DNA of 32,439 nucleotides, taken from positions 1 through 32,439 of the forward strand of contig CANJXF010000047.1 in assembly GCA_947478865.1 (NCBI GenBank), written 5' to 3'. Position 1 is the stretch's first letter; every line of letters begins with the position of its first letter. The notes under the pieces are model-generated. The model searched no databases, had not been told where the DNA came from, and worked only from the letters and a program-made list of their open reading frames with translations. This DNA is from Verrucomicrobiales bacterium. GTDB taxonomy: Bacteria; Verrucomicrobiota; Verrucomicrobiia; Limisphaerales; CANJXF01. The position numbers and the translations under genes are program-made. Below, piece after piece: positions 7,239 through 16,327 of the stretch.

Positions 7239-9062
7239 TCATCCCTTCACCGCGGGGTCAATCTCCACTCGATGTAACTCGCACCATCGCTGGAGGACAA
7301 ACAGGCTCCACTTCTGGTACCAATTCGAACTGCGAACGGGCCAATTGATTTTCGTGTCGAGGGACTGCTCCCAGTCCGTTCGCAGCCAACGCTCAAAGGG
7401 GAATACGAAACCGCGCTTGGGCTGATTGATCACCCAGGGCGGTAATTCAGGCAAAGCCTCCGCCAGCAGGCGTTTGCCGGGTTGCAATCGCAGCCCTGCA
7501 GGGATGGTTGCAACTGTGTCCAACAAAACGCGATCCACCAGGGGCACGCGAAGCTCCAGCCCCCAAGCCATGCTCATCGTGTCACTGTCCCGAAGAAGCT
7601 GGTTGCGCATGTAACGAGTGATTTCCAACCGTGATACCGCGTCCGCCTGACCTTCCTGCGGAATCACTGGATCCAGGTCAACCGCCTCGGCTCGGTCATC
7701 GGCTCCAGGCAGAAAATGGCGGACCAATTTTGCTGCTTCATTCCTGGTAAAAACACTTCGAAATGCTTCGTAGGCCGCATTCAAAGAGGAAGGGCGTTCC
7801 AGAAATGCGCCCAGGCGCCTCCACCGTGCGTGCTCTGTCCTATGTTCAAGAAAGCCGCCGGCCAATTGCTTTAGCGGGCGAAATGAATCCAGCCGGCTTG
7901 ACCATCGGAACAGGCGGGGAACCTGGGTGAAGGAGGGATACCCCCCAAACAATTCATCACCACCCAAGCCCGACAGGACAACTTTTGCCCCCTCACCCCC
8001 GGCCAGCTTTGAAACCGAGAGCGTGTTAAGGCCATCGATACTCGGCTGATCAACGCACTGGAGAAAACAATCAAACAGCCCGCGCCCCACGGCGGCATCC
8101 ATGCGCAATTCCGTATGGTGAGCCCCGAAGAGCTGTGCGCTCCTTCGCGCCGCCTGGCTTTCATCCAAAGCCGGGTCATCGAACGAGATGGAATAGGTTC
8201 GAATTTTTTCTTGTCTGCTCAAGGCTGCCGCAGCGAGGATTGCAGTGGAATCGATGCCGCCGCTCAAAAAGATTCCAACCGGCACATCACTGACGAAGTG
8301 GCGGTTGACGCTTTCGAGGACGGACTGGCGAACCGTCGCGGCCGCTGCGGCGGAATCCATCTTCTCAGATGCGAAGCGGAACTGGTAATAGGGAGTGATC
8401 TGGCATTGGCCGCCTTTCCAGGACAAATATTCTCCAGCCTTGAGCAACCGGACCCCCTCGATCAAGGTGGCCGGCTCGGGGACGGAGCCGGTCAGGAAAT
8501 AGCCCGCCAGCCCCACGGGATCCAGGCGGCGTGGAACCAGGTCGGCGGCTAAAACGGCCCGCAATTCGGAGGCGAACAGGAGTTTGCCGCCAAGGCTGGC
8601 ATAATAAAGCGGCTTAATGCCAAGAGGATCGCGGGCCAGGAAACAACTTTCTTCCCGACGATCCCAGATGACGAAGGCAAACATCCCCGCCAGTTTTTTT
8701 ACGCAGGCCGGCCCATCGCGTTCGTAGAGGCGCAGGATGACTTCCGTGTCGGAGTGGGAATGAAAGGCGACCCCATCGCTCTCCAGGGAGCGGCGCAATT
8801 CCGCGAAGTTATAGATTTCACCATTGAAGGTAATGGTGAAACGGCCGTCCGGCGTCTGCATCGGTTGGTGGCCGGCGGCGGTCAGATCCAGGATGGACAG
8901 GCGGGTATGGGCAAAGCCGACGAACCCTCCTTCCCGGCGCCCTCCCATCCAAAGCCCTTCATCATCCGGTCCGCGATGGCGCAGAGCGGCCTGCATGCGC
9001 TGCAACCGCTTTTCAAAGCGCTGATCCGGCTGACTGCTAATGATACCTGCAATGCCGCACAT
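7239..9062 (-). CDS. asnB: Asparagine synthase (glutamine-hydrolysing)
   Basis: A 607-residue AsnB-type enzyme. The N-terminal Ntn glutaminase domain starts MCGIAGI with the catalytic Cys2 and has RHRGPDDEG (28-36) and FNGEIYNF (79-86). The synthetase domain carries the PP-loop SGGIDST (267-273) and LSGLGGDELFGGYP further on. All expected residues are present and the length is normal. It would make Asn, or a related amide, from Asp, glutamine and ATP. Homologues are common in exopolysaccharide and O-antigen clusters, where some are proposed to amidate uronic acids or amino-sugar substituents. The start is fixed by the need for Cys2. It ends the coupled core of the operon; the gap to the upstream gene is 87 bases. 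Confidence 0.95.
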   Translation of the reverse strand: MCGIAGIISSQPDQRFEKRLQRMQAALRHRGPDDEGLWMGGRREGGFVGFAHTRLSILDLTAAGHQPMQTPDGRFTITFNGEIYNFAELRRSLESDGVAFHSHSDTEVILRLYERDGPACVKKLAGMFAFVIWDRREESCFLARDPLGIKPLYYASLGGKLLFASELRAVLAADLVPRRLDPVGLAGYFLTGSVPEPATLIEGVRLLKAGEYLSWKGGQCQITPYYQFRFASEKMDSAAAAATVRQSVLESVNRHFVSDVPVGIFLSGGIDSTAILAAAALSRQEKIRTYSISFDDPALDESQAARRSAQLFGAHHTELRMDAAVGRGLFDCFLQCVDQPSIDGLNTLSVSKLAGGEGAKVVLSGLGGDELFGGYPSFTQVPRLFRWSSRLDSFRPLKQLAGGFLEHRTEHARWRRLGAFLERPSSLNAAYEAFRSVFTRNEAAKLVRHFLPGADDRAEAVDLDPVIPQEGQADAVSRLEITRYMRNQLLRDSDTMSMAWGLELRVPLVDRVLLDTVATIPAGLRLQPGKRLLAEALPELPPWVINQPKRGFVFPFERWLRTDWEQSLDTKINWPVRSSNWYQKWSLFVLQRWCELHRVEIDPAVKG

Positions 9063-9149
9063 AAAATGGGAAACTCTAACTACCAGTCGATTAGAATTGG
9101 GGAGGTCAGGCGTCTTGGGACGGCTCCTGTGAAAAATCGGAAGCCCTAT

Positions 9150-10601
9150 TCATCGGCCCAGCCGCCCTTCCCGTGCGGCGGTCACGGCTGAGATAATGCC
9201 GCGCGTGGCCACTTCCACCGAATAGCTCTCCAGTTTCCGCTGCAACGCGGCCGTCGTAGCCTCTCGCCCCAGCCGGGGGGCGAAGCGAACGATTGCCTCG
9301 GCCAGCGCTGCCACATCCCCGCACGGATAGGTTTCGCCGGTCACCCCTGGCTCGATCAGGTCCGGCGCGCACCCGACCGCGTCGGAAACAATCGCCGGCA
9401 AACCGCAGGCCATCCCTTCATTGACCGAGAGACCCCAGGTTTCACTTACCGACGGCAGCACCAGCAAATCCGCCGCCGCATAGCAGGCGGGCAGCTCGGT
9501 CTGGTTTTTGAAGCCGGCAAAGGAGGCGGCCGGAGAAGAGGAAGAAGGAGTCTCCTCCAAGGATGAAGGAGAACGGATAAAGGAGGAAGGCGAGGGTCGA
9601 GAGGCAGAACCCGGAGGGCAGAGGTCGGAGGACTGAGCCGTTGGAAACTGCGAACCAGCGCCCTCTGCATCGAAGACGACGTGGCAGGCCGAACGCATTT
9701 CAGCTCCGAGCTCGCCGCTGCCGACAAACAACAAATGAATTTTGGGCAGCGTGGAGCCAGGCGCTTTCTGCTGGAGCAGAAGCCGGGCGGCTGCGATCAA
9801 ATCCATGGGCCGTTTCTTGGCGATAAACTTCCCGCAAAACAAAACGCACAGCGCATCCTCAGGTATGTTCCACTGCTTTCGGCTTACTGCTTTCTGCCTT
9901 CTCCCTTCTGCTGCCTTCGCCGCAAACCAGTCGTTGTCCACAAAATGGGGCGAGAGGAACATCCGTTGCGGCTCGGCGCCGTAATGGAGCAGGTATTGCC
10001 GGGCCCGCTGGCCGACGACAAGGTAGCCGTTGAACTGCCGCACCATCCATCGGTAGAGAAACTTTTTCGCCAGCTGCTTGAGCCGGGAGCGCGGGGTGAG
10101 CAGCTGGGAATCGCCCCGCACGAACACCGGAACCCCGTGCCGCTGGCAGGCGCGGATGGCCTGCCAATGCGATTGCAGGAACCAGCCGATCACCAGGAAC
10201 GCGTCGAAAGAGGACGAAGGATCAAGGGTTATGGATTGAGCTGGGAGTGTGGATGAAGGATCAAGGATAAAGGATTGAGGATTAGGATTAGGATTAGGAT
10301 TAAGAGGAGGAGGATGGATTAAGGATTGGGGATTGCGGATGAATTGGGCGATTTCGGGCGTATCGCAGCCGCGGAAATGGTCGGTGCCGGGCCGCTTCGA
10401 GCGGTTCGCCAGAAAATGAGAGGGATAGCCGGAGAGCAGATCGATGTCCCAATCAAAGGCCACCCCGAACCCGGCGGCGGCCTGGCCCTGGCCGGTCTGG
10501 CGCATGGCATAGAACACGGTCAGATCCAATTCCTGCGCCAGCCGCCGGAAGAGCGGGGTGTAATACTGGATCGGATGACTCACTAGAATGCCAAGGCGCA
10601 T
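9150..10601 (-). CDS. Glycosyltransferase family 4 with three low-complexity inserts
   Basis: A GT-B transferase of 483 residues from the ATG at 10601 (MRLGILVSHPIQYYTPLFRR, the usual N-terminus of this GT4 subgroup); an ATG at 10619 is an alternative. The donor domain has VLFCGKFIAKKRP, LLFVGSGEL and ETWGLSVNE (E-x7-E, about 387-395), followed by GLPAIVSDAVG. Three inserts interrupt it at about residues 89-132 (Asn-Pro repeats, Ser/Pro/Asp), 230-244 (Glu/Arg/Lys) and 312-360 (Ser/Pro). All are encoded by 7-nt or 6-nt periodic arrays. Together they add about 108 residues; without them the protein would be about 375 residues, the normal GT4 size. All conserved GT4 motifs survive, so it may still be active. 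Confidence 0.85.
   Translation of the reverse strand: MRLGILVSHPIQYYTPLFRRLAQELDLTVFYAMRQTGQGQAAAGFGVAFDWDIDLLSGYPSHFLANRSKRPGTDHFRGCDTPEIAQFIRNPQSLIHPPPLNPNPNPNPQSFILDPSSTLPAQSITLDPSSSFDAFLVIGWFLQSHWQAIRACQRHGVPVFVRGDSQLLTPRSRLKQLAKKFLYRWMVRQFNGYLVVGQRARQYLLHYGAEPQRMFLSPHFVDNDWFAAKAAEGRRQKAVSRKQWNIPEDALCVLFCGKFIAKKRPMDLIAAARLLLQQKAPGSTLPKIHLLFVGSGELGAEMRSACHVVFDAEGAGSQFPTAQSSDLCPPGSASRPSPSSFIRSPSSLEETPSSSSPAASFAGFKNQTELPACYAAADLLVLPSVSETWGLSVNEGMACGLPAIVSDAVGCAPDLIEPGVTGETYPCGDVAALAEAIVRFAPRLGREATTAALQRKLESYSVEVATRGIISAVTAAREGRLGR
9522..9668. repeat. Degenerate heptad array inside GT4 gene (third insert)
   Basis: On the plus strand, units such as AGGATGA, AGGAGAA, CGGATAA, AGGAGGA, AGGCGAG, GGTCGAG, AGGCAGA, GGGCAGA, GGTCGGA and GGACTGA follow each other in register, with the outer parts decayed. 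It encodes about 49 residues rich in Ser and Pro. Confidence 0.7.
9862..9925. repeat. Pyrimidine-rich heptad array inside GT4 gene (second insert)
   Basis: Units CCACTGC, TTTCGGC, TTACTGC, TTTCTGC, CTTCTCC and CTTCTGC keep a 7-nt phase. On the coding strand this gives a short Arg/Lys/Glu-rich segment ahead of the first strand of the donor domain. Confidence 0.7.
10206..10337. repeat. Heptad/hexad array inside GT4 gene (first insert)
   Basis: Starts with degenerate heptads (AGGATCA, ATCAAGG, ATAAAGG, ATTGAGG), passes through perfect hexamers of ATTAGG (four units near 10281-10305), and returns to GGATTAAG-type heptads. The hexamers encode the Asn-Pro repeats of the protein. Confidence 0.8.
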
Positions 10602-10690
10602 TTTCTCAGAGAAGGACATTCGGAAACTGCGAGCCACTAAAAGGCTGAAAAGGATACCCGGGAAGATAGGCAACCGAGGATACCGCGATA

Positions 10691-12253
10691 TTAGCGCAGC
10701 CTGCCATTTTTCCCGAGATACTGGCGAATAAGCAGAGCTCCCGTGACCACTGCGACCAGCAGTTGCAAAATTGATGTGATCAGGACACCGGCCACCATTT
10801 CGAATGATATAGCGAGTAGCAGGAAAAGGCTGAGTGCAATTAGCCCTTCTATCGATAAAACGATTTTCTTAATTGACCATACCTCTGCCCAGCCGACGAG
10901 AAAACCGAGGGCCAGACCGATCAGTAGAGGGCCCCAGAATAAGCCTAAATTGCCAATCGCCTCCGGCAGCAGGCCCCAGGCGATATAGGTGATCTCGGTC
11001 GACTCTACATCGGGCTGCCGTTCGAAATGAACGTTGAGCAGGACTTGGCCTTCGTGCGAGCGCGGTTTGTTCGGCCAGAAAATGCGAGGAATGAGCAGCG
11101 GTGGAATCGTGGCATAACCCGCCCCGTGCAATGAAGGAATCTGCAAGCTCGTCATGGCTTCGGCCACGAAGAGCAGGTTTTGCAGGTTGTTGATCCGGGA
11201 AAACAATGTTTGCGTGCTACTGTCCTGATCCGCATCGGCGTTGGCTGTAAAGCTGGCGATGCTAGCGGCAGCCCATTCAGAGAAAAATGCCGGCATTTCG
11301 GAAAGGGATGACGGCCCTCCAAAACTTTGACCGACCCAATAGCGCTCGCGCATCACAAATTTACTTTGGTTCAGGAAGCCGGTGATTGCCGTCATAACAA
11401 TCAGGAAAGTCCATGGCATTTTTCGGCTGCCCAAAAGGATGCCGATAGCCACGGCGCCACACAGTCCGATTGCATCGGATAAGAGAATTCCTGAAAACTT
11501 AATCACGCAGAGCCCCCCGATACTGATCCAATAAAGCAAGCGAGAAGGACCGCGCGATTGCGTAAACCCGCCGAGCAGCGCGCCGCCATACATCGCGGCA
11601 TCGGAGAAGGTTCGAATGATCGGCAGCAGACCTGTGGCGATTACAGTGGAAAATGACCGAAGCAGGCCGGTAAAGATCACAAGATTGCCAAGGATGGCCA
11701 GCCCAAGAAAAGCAAATGCAATTGTCCCAAGGACCTTTTGTCGGTTGCGCTCACCGGGAGGGAGAGCAAAGCGGAATCGGGCCGGCCGGCTTCCCATCCC
11801 GCGGGCAAGGGACCATCCGATGGCCAGTGCGATACCATGCATTGCGAACAGGCCGGCACACGGCAACAGGAGCTCTGAAGGAAATTCCGTGATCACCTCG
11901 TTTCGGGTCAGCAGGGGGATCGCGTAAACGATCCCGCCTTGTACCGCGAGCAAGGGCAAGAAAGGCAAGCCTTTGCGGCTCGACTTCAACCAAATAAACA
12001 ACATGACGCCGGTCGTTGCGGTAATGGCCAAAAAGGAGAGCGCGTATCCGGGCTGAACAACAGCCAGAAAAAGAGCCCCGCCGAGCGAGAAAGCCATCCA
12101 AAACAGCAGAGCCCTGAAAAAGGGCAGCTGAATCGATTTGGCCAGCGAGCCGAAGTCCAGGCTGCTGAGCTCCAGCGTTGCCGGCGGCCTTCCAGGAGAG
12201 GGCGGAACGCCGGAACTGGCTGGGGCAGCGGACGGAATCTTTTCGATCGACAT
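10691..12253 (-). CDS. Polytopic membrane protein, Wzy-like O-antigen polymerase
   Basis: A 520-residue protein with about a dozen hydrophobic segments spread over its length and a proline-rich cytoplasmic N-terminal tail (first ~45 residues). The long loop in the C-terminal half contains LLIPRIFWPNKPRSHEG. An R-x-x-W-P-x-K-P motif of this kind is common in putative oligosaccharide-repeat-unit polymerases of exopolysaccharide clusters. The likely role is to join lipid-linked repeat units at the periplasmic face of the inner membrane. Primary sequence conservation in this family is poor, so the call rests on topology, that motif and the neighbours. Start ATG at 12253. An ABC exporter in the same locus makes a Wzy role unusual. 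Confidence 0.72.
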   Translation of the reverse strand: MSIEKIPSAAPASSGVPPSPGRPPATLELSSLDFGSLAKSIQLPFFRALLFWMAFSLGGALFLAVVQPGYALSFLAITATTGVMLFIWLKSSRKGLPFLPLLAVQGGIVYAIPLLTRNEVITEFPSELLLPCAGLFAMHGIALAIGWSLARGMGSRPARFRFALPPGERNRQKVLGTIAFAFLGLAILGNLVIFTGLLRSFSTVIATGLLPIIRTFSDAAMYGGALLGGFTQSRGPSRLLYWISIGGLCVIKFSGILLSDAIGLCGAVAIGILLGSRKMPWTFLIVMTAITGFLNQSKFVMRERYWVGQSFGGPSSLSEMPAFFSEWAAASIASFTANADADQDSSTQTLFSRINNLQNLLFVAEAMTSLQIPSLHGAGYATIPPLLIPRIFWPNKPRSHEGQVLLNVHFERQPDVESTEITYIAWGLLPEAIGNLGLFWGPLLIGLALGFLVGWAEVWSIKKIVLSIEGLIALSLFLLLAISFEMVAGVLITSILQLLVAVVTGALLIRQYLGKNGRLR

Positions 12254-12369
12254 TCTGTATTGGGAAATTATTTCACCGGCAGCGCGCCGCCATCCGCCTG
12301 GGCAGACGCTGGTGATTTTTTGAATTTCGGATGAAGACAGGAACCACCTCTATCCAGATTTTGCATGAT

Positions 12370-13722
12370 TCACGATCTCGTGGAAGAAATGGGAATTGAT
12401 CGGCGCTGGATCCCTTTGTGAAGCCCGGCCATCGCCTGATTCAATCCATGGGCGAGCGCCCCGGCTGACGCCCTCGCCGAATATTCCTCGAGGACCCGCC
12501 ACTGCACATCGCCTTCCGAATAGGGATTAAAATAAATAAACCTCTCCAGCATCTGCTCAAGCTGGGTGATTTCCGGCAAGCATTTCCCGGTTAGCGTCAT
12601 GACTTCACCGGCGTTTGCTTTGAGCAGAATGGGAACGGCGGTGCTTTCTTCATGCAGCAAAGCGAAGACCGGACGGCGCGACATAACGGACTGGAAAATT
12701 TTCGACGGCGAATAATGGGGTTCCGTTGAGCCGAGCACCAAGACGCCGGAGGAGGCGTGCAAATGCGTGAGCACATCGAGGTAGGGCAAGCGCTGAGGAT
12801 ATTCGCTGGCGCAGTCGGCAACCCCATAGCGGTCAATGTAGGGTTGGACATTGAAGCCTTTTGGATCGCCCGGGGCTTTGCCAGTGCCGACAAAAGAGAG
12901 ATGAAATTCTTCGGCCAATCGTGGCCTCCTGCGCCGCAACTGTCCGAGCGCGGCCAGAAAGCGCTCCAGCACCACAAAGGCGTGCGGCAGCATTGCACCG
13001 GCATAGATAAAATTAAATTTTCCACGGTGAGCTGCAAAAAGCCGGGCCGGGCGGGGATGCGAACGAACATATTCGTGATCCCCTTCACTGCCCCCATATG
13101 GCATCGCGCCCAATGCCGCCCGCTGGCTGACTCCGGGATTCCGGTCGAGCATTCCCTGATAATAGGCTCGATTGATGCCGGTAATGAGCGAAGCTTGCCG
13201 GACCGCCCACGGTTCAAGTATTTCGGCCAATCGCGCCGAAGCCCAGGCTTTGGTGAAGGGGCGCCTGGAACCGGGAAACTCATGCACCCATGGATCGATG
13301 TAATCAATTCCGTAGGGCAAACCGGTCTTGCGATGAAGGATGCGCCCAAGCACCGCAGAAAAATTTGAAGGGATGGTGATGTGGAGAAAATCGATGTTCC
13401 GCTCCCGCTTGAGTTTAAGGAGAGCCTGATAGTGCCAGGCTAACCCGCGCACTCCCACATCGCCGACCAGGCGAACCGGTCGCGTTGGGAAGGCGCGAGT
13501 GCGGATAACCTCAATATCTTTGGGGAACATCGCGAGCAGCTCGGGCTCTGTCTGCTCCTCATAATATTCGGAGTCCGTGGTAACAATGATTGGCTCCCAG
13601 CCAAACTCGCGCAGATGCAGGCTCCACAGGCGCGCGCGATGAACCGCCGCGAGGTTGCTCGGAACAAAGTGGGCAGCAAGAATTGCAACTTTTCTCATGC
13701 AGCGGGCGGGCGCAAATGTCAC
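12370..13722 (-). CDS. Glycosyltransferase (GT4-like, GT-B fold)
   Basis: A protein of about 450 residues. The N-terminal domain has KVAILAAHFVPSNLAAVHRA and GWEPIIVTTD, as in GT4 enzymes that begin with a P-x-x-x-A-x-x-x-R-x loop. A later FNFIYAGAML marks the start of the donor domain, and PHYSPSKIFQSVMSRRPVFA is the donor-binding helix. The frame opens with a GTG at 13722 that overlaps the upstream stop by four bases (GTGA), with AGGCGG upstream, suggesting translational coupling. The ATG at 13698 fits the conserved N-terminus (MRKVAIL) and is the alternative. The sugar is unknown. No low-complexity insert is present. Confidence 0.8.
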   Translation of the reverse strand: MTFAPARCMRKVAILAAHFVPSNLAAVHRARLWSLHLREFGWEPIIVTTDSEYYEEQTEPELLAMFPKDIEVIRTRAFPTRPVRLVGDVGVRGLAWHYQALLKLKRERNIDFLHITIPSNFSAVLGRILHRKTGLPYGIDYIDPWVHEFPGSRRPFTKAWASARLAEILEPWAVRQASLITGINRAYYQGMLDRNPGVSQRAALGAMPYGGSEGDHEYVRSHPRPARLFAAHRGKFNFIYAGAMLPHAFVVLERFLAALGQLRRRRPRLAEEFHLSFVGTGKAPGDPKGFNVQPYIDRYGVADCASEYPQRLPYLDVLTHLHASSGVLVLGSTEPHYSPSKIFQSVMSRRPVFALLHEESTAVPILLKANAGEVMTLTGKCLPEITQLEQMLERFIYFNPYSEGDVQWRVLEEYSARASAGALAHGLNQAMAGLHKGIQRRSIPISSTRS

Positions 13723-14564
13723 GGGACCAGCCGCCTGATACCGGTGAGGAACATCTCGACCCGCGCGCGACGAGAGAGAGGGTAAACGTCCGTCGCCATG
13801 ATCCAGCGGCCGCTCACTAGCCGGAGCAGCCCCAGGATGCGGTTGAACAGGCGAACTTTATAATACAACAGGCTGCTCTTTTTCGCGTATTGAGGCAAGA
13901 AGTGCAAAGGCGCTTGCAGATTGTCAGCGTGATGTTCCCCGGCTCGTGAGATGCCGCCCAGTGCCGCATGCTCCTTGTTGGGCCCACCGCCGTGCTCCCC
14001 ATAATGCTTTAAAGGAATATAAGCCCGGCCTCCCATCTTCATGACCGACCATTGCACGTGCGCATCAAAGGTTGAGTATTGAGCCAGCGGCCGCTGTTTG
14101 ATTTCCTGATCGAAGAAGGCGAGCAACATTCGCGCAACGGCCGGGTTGATGATATAAGCAACGAGCGGAGCGCAATGGCCCCGCAGCCAGCGCTCTCGGC
14201 CCACCACGGCAAATAATCTCGGGCTGCCCTGGTAGAGATAGCCCCATGCACCGGCATCTTCCACAGGCCAGAAAACCGGGAAAGACCCCAGGCCTTGGCA
14301 CGGCACAAAATCGGATTCACAGACCAGCGTATAGCCCTCGCTAGACGCAGCCCTCTCCCAAGCCTGGCGGTGGTTGAGGAAAGTTCTGGAATTGCGCGGA
14401 AGCTTCAGTTCTATTTCATTATAGACCGCGCGCTGAACGGTGGGATTAAGCCCTTCCTGATGGAGGGCCTTTACCAGTGGCTCCGGATTCTCTTGGTAAG
14501 CAAGAACGATCGTCTGGAGCACGCTCGACTTCAGCGGCGGTGGGTTTGGCTTAGCAGTAACCAT
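13719..14564 (-). CDS. Glycosyltransferase family 25-like (LPS biosynthesis)
   Basis: A 281-residue protein with the layout of GT25 LPS glycosyltransferases. An N-terminal strand (VLQTIVLAYQENPEPL) is followed by the segment NHRQAWERAASSEGYTLVCE, where an S/N-H-x-x-x-W helix leads to the acidic CESDFVP motif (about 83-89) in place of the usual E-D-D. Later GWGYLYQ-like and AYIINPAVARMLL segments resemble the family's Y-x-I-S-x-x-G-A-x-x-L region. It probably adds a hexose to LPS. It ends in a four-base overlap with the next gene and starts ten bases after the previous one, so it is co-translated with its neighbours. Confidence 0.72.
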   Translation of the reverse strand: MVTAKPNPPPLKSSVLQTIVLAYQENPEPLVKALHQEGLNPTVQRAVYNEIELKLPRNSRTFLNHRQAWERAASSEGYTLVCESDFVPCQGLGSFPVFWPVEDAGAWGYLYQGSPRLFAVVGRERWLRGHCAPLVAYIINPAVARMLLAFFDQEIKQRPLAQYSTFDAHVQWSVMKMGGRAYIPLKHYGEHGGGPNKEHAALGGISRAGEHHADNLQAPLHFLPQYAKKSSLLYYKVRLFNRILGLLRLVSGRWIMATDVYPLSRRARVEMFLTGIRRLVP

Positions 14565-14573
14565 TGGTATAAC

Positions 14574-15608
14574 TTACCTATTCCTATGCATTTCCCGATA
14601 GAGGTTTTCGTAACGGGAAACGACCACCGGTCGCGAAAATAACCGCTCGGCCCGGTCCCGGCATCCATTCCGATCAATCTCATTCAGCCGGGCTACAGCC
14701 GATACACCTTCGTCAACGCTCATTGTCAAAAAACCGTGCTTTCCGTGTTCTACAATCTCGGGGAGGGCGCCGCGAGGAGAGGAAATCACCGGGGTCCCAC
14801 AGGCCAGCGCTTCGGCAAAGACAATTCCAAAGGGTTCATCCCACTCGATTGGTACCACCATGGCGGCGGCCATGCCTAAAAGCCGGTTCTTCTGCGCATC
14901 ATCTACTGGACCTACGTAGTCGATTCCATCCCGGCCCACGTACGGCGCAATTTCCGCTTTCCAATAATCTGCGCCCTCACCCTCGTTCACCCGGTTGCCG
15001 GCGATGATGAGGCGGCGCCCGGCGCCCCGCGCGATCGCGATGGCGGTGTGCGCCCCTTTGAGGCGTTCGACACGGCTCAAAAAAACCAGCGGGGCATCCG
15101 GAGCAACTGATGGGTTGAACTGGAAAAAATCCGTGTCCACAAAATTAGGAATGGCCTCCCACCGGCCTCCCCAGCGGCGGCCCTGAGCGGCAATCAACTC
15201 GCTGCAACCGGTGAACGCCAGGCCGTTGCCGCCGAGCAAAGCCGCGAGGCGATTCCTTGAGCCGCCCGTGTGCCGCTGATAAGACATCACTTTGGGCAGC
15301 CGCCCGAGCAGCAAGGGCAGGAGGTAGCCCAAGCGGGAAAAGCTATGAACCACGTCTGGCTTGAAGGAGCGGACCGCGTCCCACAAAGCCCGCGTGTTGC
15401 GCAAGCTGTCGGTGGCGCGGTTGGACATCGCTCCGGGCCAGTGCTGCAGGTAATCGGCCTTGCAGGTGGAGTCGGGGTGGGCGACCAAGCCGACTTGATG
15501 CTGGCGGAGCCTCAACTCTGTAATTAACCCATCGACGATCCGCTCAATGCCGCCATAGAACCTGGGCGGCACCGGAATCTCGGGATCAACAGAGACCAGG
15601 ATTCGCAT
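14574..15608 (-). CDS. Glycosyltransferase family 4
   Basis: A 344-residue GT-B enzyme. The N-terminus MRILVSVDPEIPVPPRFYGG, continuing IERIV, is the substrate-loop region of a GT4 subgroup with the P-x-x-Y-G-G-I-E motif. The donor domain shows VFLSRVERLKGAHTAIAI, LIIAGN and the catalytic E-x7-E in EPFGIVFAE, followed by CGTPVISSPRGALPEIVEHG. Length is normal and no insert is present. The ATG lies two bases after the FkbM stop. A 23-base stretch at its 5' end (15568-15590) is repeated exactly at 16440-16462 in a broken fragment upstream. Confidence 0.9.
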   Translation of the reverse strand: MRILVSVDPEIPVPPRFYGGIERIVDGLITELRLRQHQVGLVAHPDSTCKADYLQHWPGAMSNRATDSLRNTRALWDAVRSFKPDVVHSFSRLGYLLPLLLGRLPKVMSYQRHTGGSRNRLAALLGGNGLAFTGCSELIAAQGRRWGGRWEAIPNFVDTDFFQFNPSVAPDAPLVFLSRVERLKGAHTAIAIARGAGRRLIIAGNRVNEGEGADYWKAEIAPYVGRDGIDYVGPVDDAQKNRLLGMAAAMVVPIEWDEPFGIVFAEALACGTPVISSPRGALPEIVEHGKHGFLTMSVDEGVSAVARLNEIDRNGCRDRAERLFSRPVVVSRYENLYREMHRNR

Positions 15609-15610
15609 TT

Positions 15611-16303
15611 TCAGATCCAGCGCTTGTTGGCGCGAAGGGGGCTGTTTTCCGGGAGAAAAATCATGTCAGCCTGCCACAGCGCCTGATCGAGTGGACGCCG
15701 CGTCAACCCACAAATATCATAGGCAAGCCAATGTCGGGAAGCGAGCCATGCCATCACCTCGCCAAGCAAAGGAACTCCACGATGGATATCGAGCAGGTTG
15801 ACCTCCGTAAGAATCACCTCGACTTGCGCCAGTGAATTTTCCGCTCCCCGCAGGACTTCCAGCTCGTACCCTTGCACGTCGAGTTTCAGCAATTCCGGGG
15901 CTCTTCCCCGGAATTCATTCTGCACCATATCATCCACGGTTCGCATCGGAAAATGGCCGATGGGGAAGCTTTGAGTCGAATGCTCTTGAAGCACAGAAGA
16001 AGCTGTTTTCGCCAAGTTGAGAGGGACATTTTCGCGAACCGACGCGCCGAGAAGAAATGGCCATGCGCCCACTTTCGGGTCCAAGGCTTTGATCCGCTGA
16101 AGCCCCTCGGGCTGAACTTCAAAACAGGCGATCTCCGATTGGTTCCAAATACTCCGACAGGTGCGGGCGAAGTCGCCTTGATACGCACCCACATCAAAAA
16201 TCAGTTTGGGTTCAAAGCCAGACCGAGCGAGACGCGCCAGGCCGAACTCGATCTCAGGGACGCCAAGCCGCCTCTTCAGCCAGTTTTTAATTTGTATTTT
16301 CAT
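15611..16303 (-). CDS. FkbM-family SAM methyltransferase
   Basis: A 230-residue class I methyltransferase of the FkbM type (PF05050). The SAM-binding motif I is FDVGAYQGDFA (36-46), with CFEVQPEG (motif II, Glu) about 30 residues later. The family-specific LLKLDVQGYELEVLRGAE is near 138-155, followed by ILTEVNLLD. FkbM members O-methylate hydroxyls; in surface-polysaccharide clusters they are proposed to methylate sugars. The basic N-terminal KNWLKRRLG could lie on the membrane. It sits between the broken GT4 fragment and an intact GT4. Confidence 0.9.
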   Translation of the reverse strand: MKIQIKNWLKRRLGVPEIEFGLARLARSGFEPKLIFDVGAYQGDFARTCRSIWNQSEIACFEVQPEGLQRIKALDPKVGAWPFLLGASVRENVPLNLAKTASSVLQEHSTQSFPIGHFPMRTVDDMVQNEFRGRAPELLKLDVQGYELEVLRGAENSLAQVEVILTEVNLLDIHRGVPLLGEVMAWLASRHWLAYDICGLTRRPLDQALWQADMIFLPENSPLRANKRWI

Positions 16304-16327
16304 CAGAATAACAGCTGACTCGAATTC

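Noticed and set aside
9106-9372. Minus-strand frame of 88 codons
   Set aside because: Shadow frame over the 3' end of the GT4 gene; Arg/Gly-rich with no features.
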